A stretch of 64,000 nucleotides of DNA, taken from Eonycteris spelaea. Taxonomy: Eukaryota; Chordata; Mammalia; Chiroptera; Pteropodidae. Below are positions 49,355 through 61,084 of the stretch, piece by piece. Under the pieces are notes generated by a model that worked only from the letters and a program-made list of their open reading frames with translations, did not search any database and was not told where the DNA came from. Numbering within the stretch: the stretch's first letter is position 1; every line of letters begins with the position of its first letter. Where the stretch lies: NCBI GenBank assembly GCA_003508835.1, contig PUFA01000012.1, positions 20,130,001 to 20,194,000 of the forward strand. The letters are read 5' to 3'. The position numbers and the translations under genes are program-made.

Positions 49355-49605
49355 TATTAATAATAGCTATCATTTATTTAGTTGCCAAACACTGCTTACA
49401 CACTTTGTATTATTTAATTAACAATAAGTTCATTGACAACTGTTGAGACAGGTACTTGTATTACCATTATTTCCAATTATAGATGAGAAAACTGTACAAT
49501 CATTTATTCAAAATCTTCTAAGGACCTGTATAATTTTATTGAAGTTTACACAACCAGAAGTAGAGGAGCTGGGATTTGATCCTAGATGCTTCTCATAATC
49601 ACTAG
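49355..49605 (-). repeat. MIR SINE
   Basis: 'tagctatcatttatttagtt', 'atagatgagaaaactgtaca' and 'gagctgggatttgatcctag' in reverse MIR order, nearly full length. Confidence 0.88.
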
Positions 49606-49739
49606 AATAGAGTTGAATTCCATGGTTGATTAGAGGAAGGAGGAATGGCATATCACGCATTTGCCATCCTCCAATTCTGGTCTTTCCCCTACCTTTCAAT
49701 TGTTATCATTTTTCTTTCACAGTCAGTAAAATTAAATTA

Positions 49740-50050
49740 TTTTCTCTTCCCAGATATTCCATGCCTTGTGTTTTGTATGGGCTGTTGCTAGGCTTGGAAC
49801 ACCTTTTCTCTAGTCCTTTGATGGCTAACTCTTACTAGTTTTTCATAATTCATTTCAGACATCATTTTTTTATAGAAAGCCTTTCCCAATTTCATCAGAA
49901 ATGGTGCTCCTTCTTTGTGCTTTCTTATAACGGTATGTGCTGTGCTTGTAATATAATACTTTCTATTTTCAATTGTGATGGCTTCTGTAACTTAAAATGA
50001 GCTAAAGACAGGACGCATGTAGTGTTTTTATTGAATGAATGAGACCTGAT
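49740..50050 (+). repeat. L2 LINE 3' UTR
   Basis: Plus-strand L2: 'gcttggaacaccttttctct', 'atagaaagcctttcccaatt', 'agctaaagacaggacgcatg' and the terminal 'tattgaatgaatgagacc'. Confidence 0.8.
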
Positions 50051-50344
50051 TCCTCACCTTATTTCTGCTCCAAACTATTTGTGTTCTAAAAGTTACCCAC
50101 ACCGAGATGAACCACATGGAATTTCCAGCTCTGCTTTTTCTTATGTCAGTTTAGAACTTCCAAACATTTTATTCAGTAAGATTTTGCCCACTTACATTTA
50201 TTTTTTCTATTCTATGTATACAATGTGGTATTTCCTTCCATAAACTATTCTCTCTCATTTGTGGCTAAGCTTGCTAAGTGTGTTATCTCCATCTAAAAAA
50301 TCAAATTTTTAGAAGGGGTACATGGGGGCTTTGATTGTATTAAT

Positions 50345-50425
50345 AATGTTTTACTTCTTAAGTTGGCAGAGGTATAGTTGGCATATAACATTTTTATATA
50401 CACATGTTTAACATCTGAAATATAT
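50345..50425 (-). mobile_element. Short L1-like 3' fragment
   Basis: 'ggtatagttggcatataaca' matches the start of many reverse-complement L1 3' UTRs. Too short to classify further. Confidence 0.4.
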
Positions 50426-50429
50426 TTTA

Positions 50430-51170
50430 AAATATGAAAAGAATATTTCTAACTTTGGGAAGGACAGGCAATTGTAACACTGGAGAGGGGGGTCAACCAA
50501 GAGAAAAATTTTTTTTACCTTGATAATATAATATAGATAACATAAAGAATATAAACATCTTAAAAATGTCCAGTGTGTTAGGCTTACTATGCACAGTTAC
50601 ACTAAATAGTGGAATAGGTACCAGTTATTAAAACACAGATACATAGATATAAAATGTTAAACTGGCTGGATTTATATGGCACATGGAGACAAGAATCTTG
50701 GGTAATCTGTGGGTGTCATGAATGAAATCAATTAAGTTTAGGGAATCTATTGCTAGAGAGATAAAAGCATGATTAACAATTATAAAGCAGTCTATGAGGC
50801 TTCTGGTTGTAATGGAAAGCAATGGGTGGTTTTCTGGAGACTTGTTGGTTTATATCTAATCTCTTCCTTTTCTTTTCAAATATACCTAAATCTCTTGCTA
50901 AGAAATTTCTGGGGGATAATGGTTAGGAGGAATTGTTTAAGCTAACTCATGATTTTTATCAGATACTGCTATATCCATTTCCTGAAATTATAGAATAGCT
51001 GGGTTTTATGTGAGGCAAAGCAGGATGAGAAACAAAATGAATGACAGCCTGGATGTTCTTTTTCAAACTCTTCTCCTCAAGCAGGAATCTCATTATTTCC
51101 TGTTGCTTCTTTTTATGATAATGACACTCACAAAGAGAAAAATGAATGCCTTTTTTTTCTCTTTAAAAAT
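50430..51170. other. Unannotated intergenic DNA
   Basis: No gene recognised. It ends at the T-rich target site of the 51.2-kb L1. Confidence 0.45.
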
Positions 51171-51180
51171 TAAAATTTTT

Positions 51181-52154
51181 AGCAACACCTCCCATAAAGG
51201 CCTAATATCCAAAATATACAAAGAACTCATATGACTCAATAACAACAAAACCCAAATGATCCAATCAATAAATGGGCAGAAGACCTGAACAGATACTTCT
51301 CCCTAGAGGACATACAAATGGCCAATAAATATTTGAAAAGTGTTCAATATCACTAGCTATTAGGGAAATGCAAATCAAAACCACAATGAGATACCATCTC
51401 ACATCTGTTAGAATAGCTATCATCAACAGAACAAGCAATAACAAATGTTGGAGAGGACGTGGAGAAATAGGAACCTTCATACACTGCTGGTGGGACTGCA
51501 AATTGATACAGCCACTAAGGAAAACAGTACGGAGGTTCCTCAAAAAACAAAGAATTGATCTACCATATGATCCAGCAATCCCTCTACTGGGTATTTACCC
51601 CAAAGACTTGAAAACCCATATCTGAAAAGATATTTGCCACCGATGTTCATAGCAGCATTATTCACAGTGACCAGGACATGGAAGCAACCGAAGTGTCCTA
51701 CAATAGAGAACTGGATAAAGAAGCCATGGTACATATATACAATGGAATATTACTCAGTCATAAGAAGAGATGAAATACTGCCATTTGTGAGAACCTAGAT
51801 GGACTTCGAAATAATCATGCTAAGCAAAGTAAGCCAGGCTGAAAAAGTCGAAAAACACATGATATCACTTATATGTGGGATATAAACCTAAAAGCAACAA
51901 ATGAACAGGACAAACAGTGACTCAGGGACATGGACAATGGACTAGTGATTACCAGAGGATGGGGGTGTGGGGGAGGGGGGAAGAAGTAGACAGGGTAAAG
52001 GGGATCAAATATATGGTAGCTAAAAGAACTGGACTCTGGGTGGTAATCACACAATAGAATATATAGATGTCAAATTATAATGTACACCTGAAAATTATAT
52101 AATTGTATTAACCAATGTTACCCCAATAAACTTAAAAAAAAAAGAAAAAGAACG
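51181..52154 (+). mobile_element. L1 3' fragment, the longest in the window
   Basis: A 5'-truncated L1 beginning in the ORF2 C-terminal third. Positions 51,368-51,625 translate to an ORF2 segment ([18 protein letters not shown], then [14 protein letters not shown]). A full 3' UTR follows, with a G-rich tract at 51,960-51,985, a terminal 'accaatgttaccccaataa' and an A-rich tail. AAAATTTTT occurs at 51,172-51,180 and again at 52,155-52,163, a plausible 9-bp target-site duplication. ORF2 is broken by stops and frameshifts, so it is inactive. It is less diverged than most other L1 pieces here. Confidence 0.92.
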
Positions 52155-52689
52155 AAAATTTTTCATGTTAGTTAAATACCAGTGAAAATTGTCCTTATTT
52201 TACCCAGTAGCTGAAGCTACAAGTTTATAAGGTGAGAAAAATTTCTCCCCATTCGAATGCTGTAAAATATATTTTTAAAAGTGTCAGAGCAGGAGGGAAG
52301 CTAGTTTGCAGGCTCACACTTTGGGTTTCCATATTTCTGATGTGGCAAATAAAGTCGCTTTTAAGCCAAGATGGCTATTGTTGGCCAAGTGTTCTGAGGG
52401 GATCTCACTAATTCAGTTCAAAACCAGGTCATACTCCACTACAGCAAATATCACTCCATAGTGATTCTCGGCAACAATAGCTTTCCAAGATCCAGACGCC
52501 GATCACTTTATTTCACAAAACAGAATTTGGTAAAACCCCAGTAAAGAGAATTGAGACTCTTCAAATTCTTTAAAATTGACTCAACTCAATGCCAAACTAA
52601 ACTAATAGCACAGCTATTTTACATACAGGTTTATAGTATGCAAAAGTTCTGTATCAGGATGTACAACCTAGAGTCAAATTTAATCAGCA

Positions 52690-52790
52690 TTGGCTTCAAA
52701 ATTGTTACAGGAGAGAGACTAGAGAAGCTTTGGAGGGGATGCTGGAAATCTGCATTTTAACAGGTACTCCAAGTGATTCCATTGTATGCT
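52690..52790. mobile_element. Partial MER5-like element
   Basis: Only one half is recognisable: 'aaatctgcattttaacaggt' followed by 'ctccaagtgattcc'. Confidence 0.4.
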
Positions 52791-53174
52791 TTAGGAAAAG
52801 CCTCAGAGAATAACTGAATAATGCTCAAGTAGAAACTTGCATTTAGTTAAGAAGGGCCTTAAACAAGGGTAGCTATCACCAGAGTTGATCAGTTTGGTAT
52901 GGTTAACAAAAGGTAATAGGTTCTTTTTGAAATATTTATTTTATCAACTGGAATTAAACCTAGTCGTGGACCTGGCTTTTCAATTTGTTCCACTGAATAG
53001 TCTTTGGAATATTTATTATCTGTGAATTATTTGTGGCCTTTCTTTTTAAAAATCTTTTCTCACAAATTATGTGGACACATTCCTCTGTTCTCAGAGTCTT
53101 TATGTCATTAGTGATTTGTGTTGTAGTTGATTTTTCCTTGTTAAAGAATGAGTCCATCTATCTAGCAGCTTATG

Positions 53175-53336
53175 CAGGTGTTCTCAAGCACCGCTGACTA
53201 TAAATCACCTGTGAAACTTTTTAAAGCTAAAATTGCCAGGCTCCACTCCTCACCCTAATCAGAATTTCTAGGCATAGGGACCCCAAAGCCTATTTTCTTA
53301 AAAGTTTTACTGTGCAGCAAGGCTTGAGAAGCACTG
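53175..53336 (+). mobile_element. MER5A-like element
   Basis: Runs from CAGGTGTTCTCAAGC to GCTTGAGAAGCACTG with 'gccaggctccactcctcacc' inside. Flanking AGCTTATG and GTTTAATG may be a heavily eroded target-site duplication. Confidence 0.78.
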
Positions 53337-54384
53337 GTTTAATGAGCAAAAGAAACTTTTTTGAGGCTTTCAAACATAGTTTCCTTGGTTAGACATTTCT
53401 TTACTCCTGCTGCAGCCAGAACCATTGTTGTGCTAGATTCAATGTGTTCCCTGAAAGTCCAAATTTTGTGCTATGGCATCTCTGATAGAGATGTTATGGA
53501 CCATGTCTGAGACTGCTAAGCAGGCTTCACTTTGGGGGCTGGTAAGGCAGAGAGGCCCAAGACACACTGACAAGGGTGAAGTTTTCTCTAAGTAGCAGTT
53601 TGATCTCCATGATAAAGAGTGAGAGAAAATTGCTTGAAGCAATGTCATACCAACTGGTCTGAAGATGGGGGGCGGGAGCAGGGAGGTTTTGAAGTTAGCG
53701 CTTAGCTCTTTGGTACACTGCGGAGCTTATAAGAGTTTGACTATGCAGAATGACAAAGTTTCTCGCCTGACAGTCTACAAAAATGCTTAAGTTTAGGTCA
53801 AGTTTGAGAGATGGCACTGAGCTTCCTGACTTCCAGAACCTGGAATTACTGACGGGAGGATATCCAGACAATTTTTAAGATCCCTAAAATAAGTTATTTT
53901 ACAAACTCTCTGGCTTATTCCTGAATCGTCCAAGATACTGAGACCATTAGCTCTCTGCGTGTTTTCCTATATGGTTTTTCTTGAGTTTGCCTGAAACTTA
54001 CAACAGATTTAAGTTTCCACAACGCAAAAACTACTTATGTTACTTCTCTGGCCAAGAGTATAAACCAGTGCCACTCGGACACACATGCCAATACTTTAGG
54101 GTCACCTAATGTTCTCGAAGAGGAGCATACAGTCCCCACTTCTAGTTTCCACTCTCCAACCACCAATTGGCACAGGTTTCTGCCCCAGAGATTAAGGGCG
54201 GGTGATATGGGAATTAAACACACGTCCCTCAGTCAATGCCTAAACTATGTGTCACCAGGACGCCCCATGTTTAGCCAGTCACTGGAATGTTTTTCATCAC
54301 TGGTGGAAGAAAAAAGGTCTCAAAACTTTTAGATAACATGAAGCAGGAGCTATAACTATCATTTTCTGACAGGTACCGTTAAAA

Positions 54385-54530
54385 TCTTGCTGCTCAAAGT
54401 GGTCCTGAGCCCAGGAGCATCATTAACACCTCCTGGAGCTTGTTAGAAAGGCAGACTCTCTGGTCCCCATCTCACACTAACTGGACCAGAATTTGACTTT
54501 TAACTGAGACACCCAGGCAGTTCTTCATAT
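54385..54530. mobile_element. MER5A-like element next to the CpG island
   Basis: 'gctgctcaaagtggtcctga', 'cctcctggagcttgttagaa' and 'actggaccagaatttgac' follow MER5A order. It lies about 10-150 bp upstream of where CpG density rises. Confidence 0.65.
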
Positions 54531-54539
54531 TTAAAATCT

Positions 54540-55430
54540 GAGATATCAACTGATCAATCGAGCGACACGGAACCCCAGAGTAGAGACTCAGCCCTTTGTG
54601 CTTGCCTCGCACCCGCTCCACTCGGTAGCAACCGAATCTCCAGAGACATCGGAGAGGGTGCTGCTGAGGCCAATTTGATGATTGGCTGGTCTGACCATGT
54701 GACCGGCTCTGGGCCTCCCGCGCTACCGGATTGGCTCTTGCGGACGCTGACGGACAGGGCCGGGGCGGGCTAAAGCCTGGTCGGAGGGGCGCGCGCGGGG
54801 GCGTGAAGGCGCGAGAACGCGAGTGCGCGTGCGCGTGCGGCGGGGCTTTCTCCCTAGCCGTCGGAGGGAGCTGGAGCGCTTCTCCCGAGGTAAGCGCCGC
54901 CGCGGGGTGGACCCCAGCCTGTCCTCCGCTGGGTGCAGCCGAGCCGGGTGGGTCGGGCTGGTCGGGCCGGGAGAGGTCTGGGGTCTGCCTGCTCGAGGTG
55001 TTCCTCTTTGGGGAGAATGCAGACCCCCCTAGGTGCCTCGGTTTCCCTTTTCCTACGCTTTAATGCACCTATCCATTCATCCTTCACCGCGGTGACAGGT
55101 CCACCCGTGGGGTCCTGCCCACCTGGCAGCCCTCTCCTCGGCCTTTGTTTCCCGCCTGGAGACGTGCTGGTATCGGCCCCTTCCCAGGTAAAGGGTGATT
55201 GAGGGTGGTGGGTCTGGGGCGTCACGAGCGCTGGATCTGGGCTGTGGCCGGGAGAAGATGGCTTTAATGCAGTAGGACCTGTCACATGTGAGAACGAAGG
55301 GAAAAATGTAGTGTCACTTTGGCCAAGCCTTGGGACGCGAACTAATCCGGCAGCGCCGAGCGAAGCGGAATTCCTAACGCAGCTGTGCGGGCGGGGTGTG
55401 GGAACAAGACGGGTGGACCGAGCCCAGGTG
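54540..55430. promoter_or_regulatory. CpG island with TATA-less promoter
   Basis: This is the only strongly CpG-rich stretch in the window, densest at 54,600-55,000 with a weaker CpG-containing shoulder to about 55,430. Visible elements are CCAAT at 54,670-54,674, two inverted CCAAT boxes (ATTGG at 54,681 and 54,730), an E-box-like CATGTGAC at 54,696-54,703, a GC box in the GGGGCGGGC context near 54,763, and alternating GCGTGCGCGTGCG (NRF1-like) at about 54,825-54,838. No TATA box is seen. A consensus splice donor follows at 54,890. This architecture is typical of a housekeeping-type promoter. The downstream gene is not identified, and bidirectional activity is possible because two CCAAT boxes are reversed. 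Confidence 0.85.
54765..54889 (+). other. Probable untranslated first exon of an unidentified plus-strand gene
   Basis: The exon end is set by a near-perfect donor: CCCGAG then GTAAGC, with GT at 54,890-54,891. The start is a guess placed just downstream of the GC box and CCAAT cluster, because a TSS cannot be read from sequence. I see no ATG in good context that opens a recognisable protein before the donor. Open frames through the exon run on into the presumed intron and look like GC-rich chance ORFs. I therefore read it as 5' UTR, with the start codon in a later exon, possibly beyond this window. The gene itself was not recognised. Alternatives are the first exon of a lncRNA or an alternative promoter. 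Confidence 0.6.
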
Positions 55431-58400
55431 CTGCCCCATAAAAGGCTTCTCTGTACCTACACCCGAGCTCTCACCTGAGTTGCACCGAAATTGATCGCTT
55501 TTAGTCAGCTGAAGGAATCCAAAGATTGGTTAAGAGGCGGAAAAAAAAATTATTTTAAAGCAGTCGGATTGGCAGGTCTAAATGAGAGGCTACAAAAGGA
55601 ATTACAGATACAGTGAAAACTGATGACTGGTAAATTGCAAAGAGGGAAATGCCTGCAGTGAACCGCAGACCAGATCATCACAGGGAGATTCTTTTTCAAG
55701 AAGACAGGTTTTTTGTTTTTTCATGGGGGAGGAGGTGGTAATCCCTATAAACCGAGGGCAGCCCAAGCGGATAATTACTTGAGCATGCTAATGGGCTGTA
55801 GGAAGAAGGGAAGGCAGGGTCTAAATTACACCTATTCAGACCTCCTTAATTCTTTGAAAAGTGCGCGTTTAAAGACCATCTGGGTGACAAAATTGGTGTG
55901 TATGTTGGGGTGGGGGAGGGTCTTTTTTAAGTCATACTTTAAAAAGGGAGGGTGTGTGTAAAGCATCCCCTGCCTCTCTTTTTCCCCAGACCAGCAATAG
56001 CAGGGGCTTACTTTGCATCTTATAATGAAATATATATATCTCAATTTTCCCTTGGTTAACTAATTTGTTAATTTTATGTATCTGGTAGTCTACTTGGTAA
56101 GAAATGGTTCAGCTGTTATTAGGAAGATTTTACTGTATTCCGGATTTCACTGTAATCCACTTAGAACTTATTCTGGTGTCAGATAGACAAGAATCTCTTT
56201 CTTTACCTGATTCCTCAGAGACATCCTGATTCTGCTTCAAAGCTCTTCCATTACTCTTACCTTCCCCTTACAAAGTTTCATTTCTTTAGGAAACAATGTT
56301 CATATACCTAAGACACACTTCATGCCTATGAAATGTCTACACTCACTGAGAAGTTAATTTACTTGGCAAATTAAAACAAATTGAAGAAGGAACACAAATT
56401 TGTTAGGGGGAATCAGAACTAACATTTATCAGCTGCAGCAAATCAAATTTTGGAGGTTTTGTGAGGTGACTGAAAGTAAAAGAAGTTGCCGCAAAGCTCT
56501 TTGGGAATATAACAAATGACCCTAGTAAAGTGTAGTATGTATTGTCACCTGATAGATTGGAATATGAAATTAGTGGGAATGATTTAAAAATTTATCAGTG
56601 ATTTGTATGTTATTGGCGGGGGTGGGGGAAGGAAGGAATTTGTGGATTAGGTGGCATAGTTTGAAAAATCCATGCTTTTATATTTTTCTCAAATGTCATT
56701 TAAAAAAAAATATATAAACTGCACAAAGGGCATGCGACGTTTATGTTTAGCCCGTGGAAGGGAGTCAGGGGTTTTGAAAAGGTTGAGAAACACTGATTAA
56801 GTTACAGAAGGGAAAAGAAGAAGATTGACAGGCTTAGTTCATTTTGAAGAAGGTGATGTACCTTAGCGACCTACAGGACAAGGTTTTATTCTCCGATTCA
56901 ATAAAAGCCTACTAGTGTTGCTTTCAAAGCAACAGCAAAATCATTTCCTTTCCATCATTTCTGTCCCCTGGCTGAGGTACAGGGACGGTGGAGAGTGAAT
57001 GAGAGAGATTAGAGTCCGACCTGCATGCCTAAGCAGTAGTGTCCTTTGAGCAGGATCTGTGTCACATTGTGTAAATGTAAGAGCCTTCACATTGAGAAAG
57101 GTCTGAGCACCTTCCCTGGGACACATGCTGTAAGATAGAACTGGATAACATTGCCACAGGTGGGGGCACGGGTGAGATCATCTGATACAGAAGCACTAGG
57201 GGGAAAGGAGAGCCAAGAAATGTTTAATTCAGTGAGGTTGCTTGCCTTTGGAGCCTTGAGGAAGCATTTCCAGGCAGAGCTGTCTCGTTTTTTGGTGAGC
57301 CCGGCTGGGCTTTATATGACTTCCAGAAGATCTGCCCTTCATGACTGAGTCTCCTGTGGAGATTCTGTGTCTCAGATTATAAGCATCAGTTATGCTTGCC
57401 ATGTGTGTTTTTTTTTTTTTTTAAAGGGGGGTGGCGCTCACAAAGACACAAATCTAGGCTGCCGTTCTTTAAGGGGTTATGTCACCCACGGGCTTCCAGA
57501 AATCAAGTTGTGCCCTTCCTACCAATAGATGGCACTGCTACCTCTGGGAATTTCTGGAGGAGATGCAGTACGGAGCTGGCAAACCAGCGGTGTGTAACCC
57601 CTAGTCTAGGTTTCGAAAGGCTGTGTCAGCTCTTAGTCAAAGAGACTCTCCAAAAAAGAAACAAGTTCTGAAAGCCAGAACTATTTATATAAGAGAGGAA
57701 TAATGTGTGTGTGTAGTGAGGATTGAGGAGTGGGTGTGATTACTTTGCTTGTTGTGTGTGTGTGTCCTAGGAGAGAAGGCAAAGGGTAAACTGACAAACA
57801 CTGTAACATAGGTTTTGAAAGCACGTGGCAGTCATGTTTTTGGTTAATTGAATGAGGCTGAAATCATGATTCTGTCAGAATTCCCAACTTCATAGTTACT
57901 AATGCTTTGCATATAAAACATACATGGTCTGGACCATGGAAATATACGCATGACTTTTAAACCTGATCAATATCCAGTAATTCCATGCTCTGAAGTTAGT
58001 GGTGAGAGTATCAGTAAAAATAATGCTGGTTAAGAAGTTACTATATACTTCATGGCTATCCACAGAAGGTAGGTCAAAGTTATTTTAAATCAGTTTCTAT
58101 TTAAAATACTTGTTAGGAACTTTTTAAGTTTTAGATTTTTTTAGCTAATGTTGTCCTATTCAAGATTGTATTAACAATTCAAATCTTGAACTTTGGTTTT
58201 ATTGACCTTATTAGTTAGGGTTCATTCACCCCTTTCCCTCTTTTGAAATAGTTATTCTTTATTCTTTGTAATTGATTGCTCTTCGAAATGAATTTTGTAG
58301 CCATGATATTTGAGGGAGGTGAATGTTGTTACCAGTGAGGTTACCGTATCTGTGAGGGCCTCAGCTTTCATCTTGCCTGAGGTCTAGCTGCTGCTGGGTG

Positions 58401-58580
58401 CCGCACTCTGCTCACCTTCTTCGTCGTGCAGTTCCCATCCTATAGCTTAGCTTATCTGAGGTGTATTTCTGTCTCCAAGTGATCTGTTGAGCTGGTTTTT
58501 ACTCACTAGTGTTTAATCCTAAAACCCTGCCAGTGCTAGAGGGCAGCAGTCACAGCATCCATTAACATTACCTCATAATG
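55431..58580. other. Presumed first-intron sequence, proximal part
   Basis: CpG density falls away to background. I see one weak hAT remnant (56,575-56,805), a T/G patch near 57,408-57,430 and TG-rich patches near 57,706 and 57,755. No exon recognised. Confidence 0.5.
56575..56805. mobile_element. Possible hAT-type element remnant
   Basis: The right edge 'aaggttgagaaacactg' is a common hAT terminus. The left end is not clear, so the limits are approximate. Confidence 0.3.
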
Positions 58581-58584
58581 TGAC

Positions 58585-58680
58585 CTCAGATCTTGTCCTT
58601 TGAACCTTAGTTTTCTCACGTGGTCAATGGGATTGGTGAGGTGGCACATGTCTCCTAAAATTTCTTCCAAGTCTAGATTT
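58585..58680 (+). repeat. MIR SINE fragment
   Basis: 'accttagttttctcacgtgg' followed by 'tcaatgggattggtgagg'. Confidence 0.6.
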
Positions 58681-58809
58681 CTATGGCTAGGTGATTCTCA
58701 TAAAGTAGAAAAATTCTCATCTAGAAGGTACTTTCATATTGTGAGCCTAGGACCGAAAGGAATCTCACTAATATTTCTTCTCAGAAATAGTTGTGCATTG
58801 TCTTAGAAT

Positions 58810-58965
58810 CCGAATAATTCAGAGTTGGAAGAAATCTTTGAGCTGGTTTAACTCAACCTTCCTATTTCATAGAGACTTTCAACTCAAAGCTGAGTGACTT
58901 GACCAGGCTAATAGAACTAGTTAATGGCAGAAGACTAGAGAACTAGAGTTTGAGCTTGGACTCAT
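58810..58965 (-). repeat. MIR SINE fragment
   Basis: 'tatttcatagagactttcaa' and 'tgagtgacttgaccaggcta' are compatible with a diverged reverse MIR. Confidence 0.55.
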
Positions 58966-59284
58966 CTCAGTCTTCCCTTCTCCAGTGTTGCCTTTCTTCA
59001 CCCGCTGTCAGTACACAGGATATGCAGTGTGTACAGGTCTGGAGCCAAGAAAATTCTGAGTAATTCCTTAATGTAGTATTTTAAAGCCACCGCATGAATA
59101 GTGTTGTGTTTGGGCAGAAATTCAAGGTGAGGCTTTTCTTTACAGCTTTTCTTTTCTTCACTGACTAATCAATCCTGAGTGGGATTCTTTACTATGCATC
59201 TTCAGGTTTTAAAAACGTTTCTGCATAAAAAGTCCTTGTAAGAAAAAACTTTCATCATCCTAGAAGAGTCATTCCCCATTCAGA

Positions 59285-59460
59285 TGTTTTTAAATTAGGT
59301 CCATGGACTCTAAGGGCTGTGTGGAAAGAAGAGTATTTCCATATGATTGACTTCCTTTGTAATCATATGTATTTTTTTCTTTGTATATTTAACACATCAT
59401 TCTGAGAAGAAGGTCCTGCAACAGATTGCTAATGGGGTCGATGGCATAAAATGAGGTAAA
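59285..59460. mobile_element. hAT-type element remnant
   Basis: 'aggtccatggactctaaggg' near the left and 'attctgagaagaaggtcctg' through 'gtcgatggcataaaatgagg' at the right match a widespread old mammalian hAT family. Large parts are missing. Confidence 0.4.
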
Positions 59461-60439
59461 TATTCCATAGTTCTGAAAAATCGCCAGGATAAGAGAATTT
59501 TTGAGGCCCTAAAGGAACTATGGTGGAAGAGGGCTTAGGGGTGGTGTACAGAGGTAAACCCATAGAAGTTCTTAGAACAGTTTATCTATATGAAAATGTT
59601 TAAAATTGCTAATAATAGCCTTGTACCCATCTTAAATTGATAATGGCTGTGCAAACATTGATTTCCATTTATCATTCCTTGCTCAATAAGTACTTCCTTC
59701 TAACTTCACTGAAACACTTTCAAGTTCACGTTGCTTCATTGGAAATGACATACATAGTAAAAGGCTCCCTTCTTCCCCAATCTCATTTTATTTCTGGGTA
59801 AATCAATGCTTTTCTGACTTATGACTTAGAGTTTTTGACTCCTATCTTTTACTACTGAGGCCCTAACATTTTACTTTCTACTATAAACTTCTAGGGCTCA
59901 CTATGATCTCAGAGATGCAAAATAATTTACACACCAGGGATTAAAAAAAAAAAATCTTGAGGTTTCTTTATCTGTCCCCAGGGTTTACCATAGAAACCAC
60001 TGCTCCTCCTTGGCTAATTATTTGTTTCCTGTTCTAACCTCACGTTTTCTCTTTTTCTAATTGTTCCCAAATAGGAGCTGCTCAGAATTTGTATATATTG
60101 AAAATAAAAATTTTTGTTTTTTCCAGAAGGTATACAGCAGTTTGTGAAGTCACATTTTGGACAAGTGAGACATAACTTTGGAGCTCACTAAATTTTGAAG
60201 AACACCTGCTTGAAAATCTCAATACCTGTCCTGTGATACCTTACTGACATTTGATACCATGGTGACCCATACTGGTGAATGCCACCTTTTGGTACCTTTT
60301 GGGTATGGGCCAGAGTAGCGTTTATTCTTGTTTAGCAGAAGAATCAAAATTACCCTTTCTTCAGAAGGTTGTTGTCAATTGAGTTTATGTAATAACAGAA
60401 AAAAGTCAAATTTATGAATTCCAATCCCAGTGCACTGAG

Positions 60440-60550
60440 TTGTTATGAGATTTCTTAGACATCACTGACTTCTTTGAGTTTGTTTCCTTGTCTAGAAAAT
60501 AGAGAGCAGTGACCACTGAAATTATTTTCAGTTCCAAAATCCCTATACTC
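60440..60550 (+). repeat. MIR SINE fragment
   Basis: 'tttgagtttgtttccttgtc' with 'tagaaaatagagagcagtga' fits the MIR core. Confidence 0.6.
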
Positions 60551-60724
60551 TATGAAGTTCTATTTGGTATCTAGACTAAACATGTCCTAAAAAATCTGGA
60601 TAGTTGGGAATTCATTTATAATCAAATTTGGTACCGAGATAATAATTCTTTATATCTACAGATCACTTTGTGATTTACAGAAACTTTCTCTAATTCTTTC
60701 TCTCTCTTCTACTTAAAGGGTGGT

Positions 60725-60860
60725 CAGAGAACAGTATTGGTATCATCTGGGAGCTTGTTAGAAATGCAAACTCTATGGCCTCCTAGGACCTACTAAGCCT
60801 GAATCTGCATTTTATCAAGATACCTAGGTGCTATGTTTGTGCATTAAAGTCTGAAAATGC
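60725..60860. mobile_element. MER5A-like element
   Basis: 'tatcatctgggagcttgtta', 'agaaatgcaaactctatggc' and 'aatctgcattttatcaagat' are diagnostic. Termini eroded. Confidence 0.65.
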
Positions 60861-60914
60861 TGCTTTGTCTCATTTTTGAGTCTTACATTGACCCCCCCCC
60901 CCAACAATGAGGGA

Positions 60915-60985
60915 AGCAGAATATTTTACAGATAAGGAAACCAAGAAACAAAGACTCAAAATTTTTCAGTAACTAATAAAGGTTA
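60915..60985 (-). repeat. MIR SINE fragment
   Basis: 'ttttacagataaggaaacca' is the reverse MIR core. A run of C lies just upstream at about 60,891-60,901. Confidence 0.5.
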
Positions 60986-61084
60986 CTGTATTAGTTCTCA
61001 CCTAGAGCTCTGTACTTTAAATCTAATATTGCTTTTTGGAGTTGGGTTGGAGTTAGGCCCAACTAGAAACTAACTACTAGATGC

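Noticed and set aside
51368..51625. 85-codon plus-strand frame as a gene
   Set aside because: It is an ORF2 fragment of the 51.2-kb L1.
54731..55285. Open frames up to 143 codons in the CpG island
   Set aside because: GC-rich sequence lacks stop codons by chance. The frames run across a strong splice donor, and on the minus strand they have no recognisable protein content.
58400..58450. Minus-strand splice-donor-like GAAGAAG/GTGAGC
   Set aside because: No upstream acceptor or open coding stretch supports an exon on that strand.
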